Source of the DNA: Nitrosospira sp. Nsp11
GTDB taxonomy: Bacteria > Pseudomonadota > Gammaproteobacteria > Burkholderiales > Nitrosomonadaceae
Reading direction: 5' to 3'
Length of the DNA stretch: 64,000 nt
Assembly (NCBI RefSeq): GCF_900142705.1
Contig: NZ_FRBV01000002.1
Span: forward strand, 186,001 to 250,000
The notes under the pieces: generated by a model
The model's input: the letters and a program-made list of their open reading frames with translations, nothing else
Database searches by the model: none
Told to the model about the DNA's origin: nothing
Translations under genes and position numbers: made by a program
Shown: in pieces, positions 60,316 through 64,000 of the stretch
How positions within the stretch are numbered: position 1 is the first letter of the stretch
Layout of the letters: the number at the start of each line of letters is the position of its first letter

Positions 60316-61235
60316 ACCGATACAGGTTTCAGATTCTCTGCACTGTGCATGATCTTTACGAACACTTCTTCCAGATCAGGTTGCAATATCTGCAGTTCCA
60401 GGATTTGGGTCTGGGCGGCGCGTAATGCTGCCATCACGTTTTCAAGCTGGCAGCATTCCTCGATCGCCAGAACGTGGTAGCCTTGGTCGTGGCTGATTGC
60501 CAGTAGCTGTAACGCCGTCGGCAGCGTATCGGGAGATAACCGCAGCCGTATCCGGTGTCCGGAAATGTTGCTGATGAGATTTCTGACGCTTTCAAGCACA
60601 ACTATACTGCCATTTTTTAGCATTGCCACGCGATTGCATAAAGCCTCTGCTTCTTCGAGATAATGCGTAGTGAGCACAATGGTATGACCGTTGCGGTTTA
60701 ATTGCTTGATGAAACGCCAAAGGGCCTGGCGCAACTCCACATCTACGCCTGCGGTGGGTTCATCCAAAATGATTACCGGGGGTTTGTGGACCAATGCCTG
60801 CGCTACCAGCACGCGCCGCTTCATGCCGCCGGACAACGAACGCATGTTGGTATCGGCCTTGTCGGCAAGGTCGAGATGGTGGATTATCTCGTCTATCCAG
60901 CCGTTATTCTTCTTTATGCCGTAATAGCCGGATTGAAACAAAAGCGTTTCCCGGACGGTAAAGAACGGATCAAATACCAACTCCTGCGGCACCACGCCTA
61001 ACATGCGGCGTGCTTCACGGTACTCGGCGACGACATCATGCCCCTTTACCCTGGCACTGCCGCTGCTGGCAAGGGTAAGACCCGCGATAATATTGATCAG
61101 CGTCGTCTTTCCCGCTCCATTGGGACCAAGCAAAGCGAAGAATTCGCCGGTATTGATTTCGAGATCAATACCGTGCAAGGCATGCAATGCACCGAAACGC
61201 TTGTACACCTGCCTGACTTCGATTGCCGGAGTCAT
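60312..61235 (-). CDS. yadG: ABC transporter ATPase (YadG-like)
   Basis: A 307-residue ATPase: Walker A GPNGAGKTTLINII, signature LSGGMKRRVLVAQAL, Walker B VIILDEPTAGVD, and switch His in VLTTHYLEEAE. The C-terminal part carries the usual regulatory extension of this group. It drives the permease encoded next. Its ATG overlaps the stop of the gshB fragment (ATGA), so translation seems coupled through gshA, the fragment and this gene. Confidence 0.9.
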   Translation of the reverse strand: MTPAIEVRQVYKRFGALHALHGIDLEINTGEFFALLGPNGAGKTTLINIIAGLTLASSGSARVKGHDVVAEYREARRMLGVVPQELVFDPFFTVRETLLFQSGYYGIKKNNGWIDEIIHHLDLADKADTNMRSLSGGMKRRVLVAQALVHKPPVIILDEPTAGVDVELRQALWRFIKQLNRNGHTIVLTTHYLEEAEALCNRVAMLKNGSIVVLESVRNLISNISGHRIRLRLSPDTLPTALQLLAISHDQGYHVLAIEECCQLENVMAALRAAQTQILELQILQPDLEEVFVKIMHSAENLKPVSV

Positions 61236-61501
61236 GGGTAAAGCCCTGCTTCAAACGGAGGAGTGACGGGGGTTTCCGCCAATTCCAGCAGATAAGTGGT
61301 ATAGACATGTTCCATATTGAATGGCGGGTCCTTACGCGTCAAAACAGCATCGAATTCCCGCAGCGGGATTTCCTCCGGCTCCCTTGTCCGGTACCAGCGG
61401 TGTCGTCCAACGTCATCCGCCTTGCCGGTCAATTCCAACCACGCGCAAATCCCACGGTTTGCGCACCCTTCCATGACAAGTCGTTTCATGAGTGTATTCA
61501 T
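61232..61501 (-). pseudogene. gshB: Internal fragment of glutathione synthetase gene
   Basis: An 89-codon frame coupled to both neighbours by ATGA overlaps. Residues ~44-74, including PLREFDAVLTRKDPPF and NMEHVYTTYLLELAE, match the GshB N-terminal domain (E. coli: DVILMRKDPPFDTEFIYATY). The first ~20 residues of GshB and everything after residue ~100, including the ATP-grasp domain, are missing; the last 14 residues do not match. GshB normally follows gshA and has about 315 residues. The product cannot be active. A complete gshB must lie elsewhere if glutathione is made. Confidence 0.7.
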
Positions 61502-63156
61502 CGAGTAGCAGTTTCGGCCAAAGAGACAGGCAAGTTTTGAGGCAAGTCCTCGGAATGAATGACGCTGGCTGAGGCGCCTTGCGAGAAATAGTTGCTCAGG
61601 TATTTATCGAAAGGGATCTTATCTGTGGCATCGAGCTGTTTCTGTTGCGCCAGCGATGTCTTGACCTGGAAATCAAAATTCGTTTTTACCGCGACATCCA
61701 GCGCGGCATTCTGGAAATAACGAGTGTATTCACGGGACTTCTGCAATACCAGTTCGGTAATTGACATCTTTTGCGTGCGCATGGCCGACAGCATCCTTGC
61801 TGAAGCCGTCAACTCGGGATGGCGAATGGTTTCGATCTGCTGGTGCAATGCGCGGGTGTAGGGGAGATCTGCATTGCCGTTATCCAGGATCTCACAGACC
61901 TCCCGCATCTGCTTACACAGCGTCAACGCCCACTGCCGTAGCGGAATTTCATGCCCGTTTTCACGCAGCTTCAGTCTCGGATCCCTGCCGCGATTGGCCA
62001 CCGCCAGTGCGTTATTGCTGATCTCGTCATGCTGCTTCAAGTCATGCCCCGCATTGGGCTGGAATAGACAGAAAAGACTCAGCGCTTCAAGAAAGCGCGT
62101 GGTTTCGATCGAAATTCCCGTTGGTTCAAATACATCCACATCCACGGATCGTATTTCAATATATTGAATCCCCCGGCTTACCAGTGCCTGCAGCGGCCTC
62201 TCGCCGGACTTCGCTGGCTGTTTTGGACGCACCGGCGTGTAATACTCGTTCTCGATTTGCAGGAAATGGGTGTTCAACTGCCGGTACTGGTCGCCTACCT
62301 TTGCCCCGATCCTTTCATATCCGAGATAAGGTATCGTTGTTGCCCTGCCCAGGTCCTGTATATATTCTTCGATGCTGTTAAAGGAAATATGAAACATCGA
62401 TTGAACGGGATTCAAATAGCCTATTTCGCTCATCCTCAAAGAGGTGGCAAAGGGCTTGTAGTAGGAAGTCTCGTCAAATTTCTGCAATGTATCGGAATAA
62501 ACAGAATTGCGGCTATCGATGAAGCTTTTGCTTACTGCCGGGGACGAGCCGAATAAATACAGGATAAGCCAGCCATAACGCTGCAGGTTTCTGATCATTC
62601 CCATATAAGCGCTGGTAGTGAACGATTGCAGATCACCCGTATGTTTCATGAACTGCTGGTATTCCGGCCAGAATGGCTCAGGAAGCGAGTAGTTGAAATG
62701 AATTCCGGCAATGACCTGCATGCAGCGGCCGTAGCGATAGCTTAAACCCTGCCGGTAGATGTGTTTCATCCTCCCGAGATTGGATAAACCATATTCAGCG
62801 ATGGGAATTGACGGGTCCCGCAAATCGCCGACAGGCATACTTGCCGCCAGCAATAATTCGTCGTTGATATTTGCGCAGACGTATTTATGCAAATCCGTTA
62901 AGGAGTCCAGCACTTCCGTTCCATCCGATAATGCTGGCGTGATCAGCTCAAGTAACGCTTCAGAATAATCGGTTGTTATATTCGGATGAGTCAACGCGGC
63001 TCCAAGCTGAACCGGATGAGGTGACAATGATATTGATCCCTCCCCGTTAATTCGGAGGCTTTCTTTTTCGATGCCTTTCAAACCATGAATCAATAACGGC
63101 TGAAGAGATTGGTTGATGGGCGTTGTGCGCTTGCTACAAGATGATTGTCTTGACAT
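61498..63156 (-). CDS. gshA: Glutamate-cysteine ligase
   Basis: A 552-residue enzyme of the proteobacterial GshA class that joins glutamate and cysteine with ATP, the first step of glutathione synthesis. Marks: GLKGIEKESLRINGEGSISL, TTDYSEALLELITPA, IHFNYSLPEPFW, YIEIRSVDVDVFEPTGIS. Length is slightly above E. coli GshA (518). GGAGG precedes the ATG at 63156 by five bases. It is the first gene of a coupled unit with the gshB fragment and the yadGH exporter. Confidence 0.95.
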   Translation of the reverse strand: MSRQSSCSKRTTPINQSLQPLLIHGLKGIEKESLRINGEGSISLSPHPVQLGAALTHPNITTDYSEALLELITPALSDGTEVLDSLTDLHKYVCANINDELLLAASMPVGDLRDPSIPIAEYGLSNLGRMKHIYRQGLSYRYGRCMQVIAGIHFNYSLPEPFWPEYQQFMKHTGDLQSFTTSAYMGMIRNLQRYGWLILYLFGSSPAVSKSFIDSRNSVYSDTLQKFDETSYYKPFATSLRMSEIGYLNPVQSMFHISFNSIEEYIQDLGRATTIPYLGYERIGAKVGDQYRQLNTHFLQIENEYYTPVRPKQPAKSGERPLQALVSRGIQYIEIRSVDVDVFEPTGISIETTRFLEALSLFCLFQPNAGHDLKQHDEISNNALAVANRGRDPRLKLRENGHEIPLRQWALTLCKQMREVCEILDNGNADLPYTRALHQQIETIRHPELTASARMLSAMRTQKMSITELVLQKSREYTRYFQNAALDVAVKTNFDFQVKTSLAQQKQLDATDKIPFDKYLSNYFSQGASASVIHSEDLPQNLPVSLAETATR

Positions 63157-63325
63157 TTATCCTCCGATAATGATTGCAATTAGCAAGTGGTCAGAGTATA
63201 GACTGGGAGACGGGCAGGTGTGTAGCCTGCAAAATCAGTTATCAGAGTCCTGTTTTTGAAACTATGAGTGGCGCAGTGGCAGAGATGGACTCGTTGCGCG
63301 AGCTCAGGTAACGCTCTTAAGTTAC

Positions 63326-64000
63326 CTAGTCCTCATGCAGCATCTCGAAATGCTGTGCGAGAAAATCAATTAACGCCCGCACAGATGGCAGAAGACCGCG
63401 CCGTGACGGAAACACCGCATGAATGATTTCGGGGCGCGGCGCCCAGTCCGGCACCAGCCTGACCAATGAGCCAGCCGCCAATTGGTCTCGTGCCATGACC
63501 GCCGGCAGTTGCACCACACCGACACCGGCCACAGCGGCATCTCTAAGTGCAATCAAATCCGTCGTCACGAAGCGTGGCGTGTGATGAAGTGTTGTGTGTG
63601 TGTCATCTGGCCCATGCAGCACCCAGGTGTGGATTTGTTGCAGGACCCCAAGGCCCAGGCTGGGCCAGTTGCTCAAAGCAGTTGGCGCAGCAGGAAAACC
63701 GAGCCGCTGGACAAGGACAGGGCTGCCTACCAGATACTGGCCTCGCTCAGCCAAAACACGCATGACGAGGTTACTGTCCTGCAGGGGCGGTGGTCGCACA
63801 CGAAGGGCGACGTCGACCGACTCACTGACCAGATCGACACGCCGGTTGGTCGCCTCCATCTGCACTGTGACGTGCGGATAGCGCGCCATGAAATCCGCCA
63901 GCATCACTCCCACGTAAGCATTCACCAGCGGTATGGGGCATGTCATCCGGATTACACCCCGGGGTTCGGCTGTTAGCGTGTCTATTGCTTCCTGGGCCCC
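63326..64000 (-). CDS. LysR-type transcriptional regulator, C-terminal part
   Basis: The frame is open to the window end and lacks its start. The 225 visible residues are a LysR effector domain: EPRGVIRMTCPIPLVNAYVG, MLADFMARYPHVTVQMEATN, SVDVALRVRPPPLQDSNLVM, DAAVAGVGVVQLPAVMARDQ and a final DFLAQHFEML. The DNA-binding domain would be at the missing 5' end. The group with RxRxxPPxLxDSxLV is related to PecT/DsdC-like and often regulates a divergent oxidoreductase gene, here outside the window. No neighbour on the left belongs to it. Confidence 0.9.
   Translation of the reverse strand, partial: GAQEAIDTLTAEPRGVIRMTCPIPLVNAYVGVMLADFMARYPHVTVQMEATNRRVDLVSESVDVALRVRPPPLQDSNLVMRVLAERGQYLVGSPVLVQRLGFPAAPTALSNWPSLGLGVLQQIHTWVLHGPDDTHTTLHHTPRFVTTDLIALRDAAVAGVGVVQLPAVMARDQLAAGSLVRLVPDWAPRPEIIHAVFPSRRGLLPSVRALIDFLAQHFEMLHED

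Overview
The window reads as one contiguous chromosome segment of a Gram-negative betaproteobacterium, most likely a Nitrosospira-like member of the Nitrosomonadaceae. This placement is inference from the overall protein flavour (proteobacterial-type gshA, a PEP-CTERM protein, a DUF4410 lipoprotein, a ybhGFSR-type ABC system, many outer-membrane and lipoprotein genes, moderate GC). There is no rRNA gene, no amo/hao cluster and no other decisive marker. About 55 plausible protein genes are present. No tRNA, rRNA or CRISPR array was seen.

Left third (1-24 kb): the 3' end of a TonB-dependent receptor, an exported DUF1264 protein, a small DUF2007 protein, an exported 14-repeat ankyrin protein, a tandem-domain universal stress protein, a lipoprotein pair, a four-gene efflux ABC operon (ybhGFSR type), then a tyrosinase preceded by a small His-rich partner protein, an acyl-CoA synthetase and a coiled-coil lipoprotein. 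The most unusual locus is 17.4-20.9 kb. It holds a free-standing subtilisin-like protease, a free-standing protein resembling the C-terminal domain of the cyanobactin enzyme PatG, and at least three small proteins that share an N-terminal P-(G/R)-F-T-A-E-x-S motif followed by unrelated Cys-rich tails. It looks like a RiPP-type (ribosomal peptide) locus with no visible YcaO, radical SAM or transporter gene. One precursor carries a one-base frameshift that separates leader from a 20-cysteine core. Next come a Cys-rich metal-binding protein and a cpxP / cpxRA-like envelope-stress module.

Middle (24-41 kb): this stretch is rich in decay scars. A cNMP-binding/FAD oxidoreductase gene is split by an in-frame amber codon, a C-terminal cstA remnant sits before an intact ybdD-family gene, and an integrase tail survives near 35.6 kb. 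Intact genes include a PEP-CTERM metalloprotease-like protein, three small exported proteins or lipoproteins, a cache-domain histidine kinase/LuxR-type regulator pair next to dcuB, a Gly/Cys-tailed membrane protein, two paralogous SYLYGR-motif envelope proteins, a DinG/YoaA helicase and a PPK2 polyphosphate kinase. A TACGT-N5-TACGT motif occurs upstream of the kinase gene and of the PEP-CTERM gene, suggesting one regulon.

Right third (41-64 kb): two complete heavy-metal RND efflux operons face each other, a Cus-type (Cu/Ag) set on + and a Czc-type set on - that ends in a PII-like gene. Between them are a glycosyltransferase and an O-antigen-ligase-type protein. A second partner-plus-tyrosinase module follows on the - strand, paralogous to the first. 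Then come remnants of a transposase and a membrane glycosyltransferase fused at one junction, a yadGH-type ABC exporter, an internal fragment of gshB translationally coupled between gshA and yadG, intact gshA, and a LysR regulator cut by the window end.
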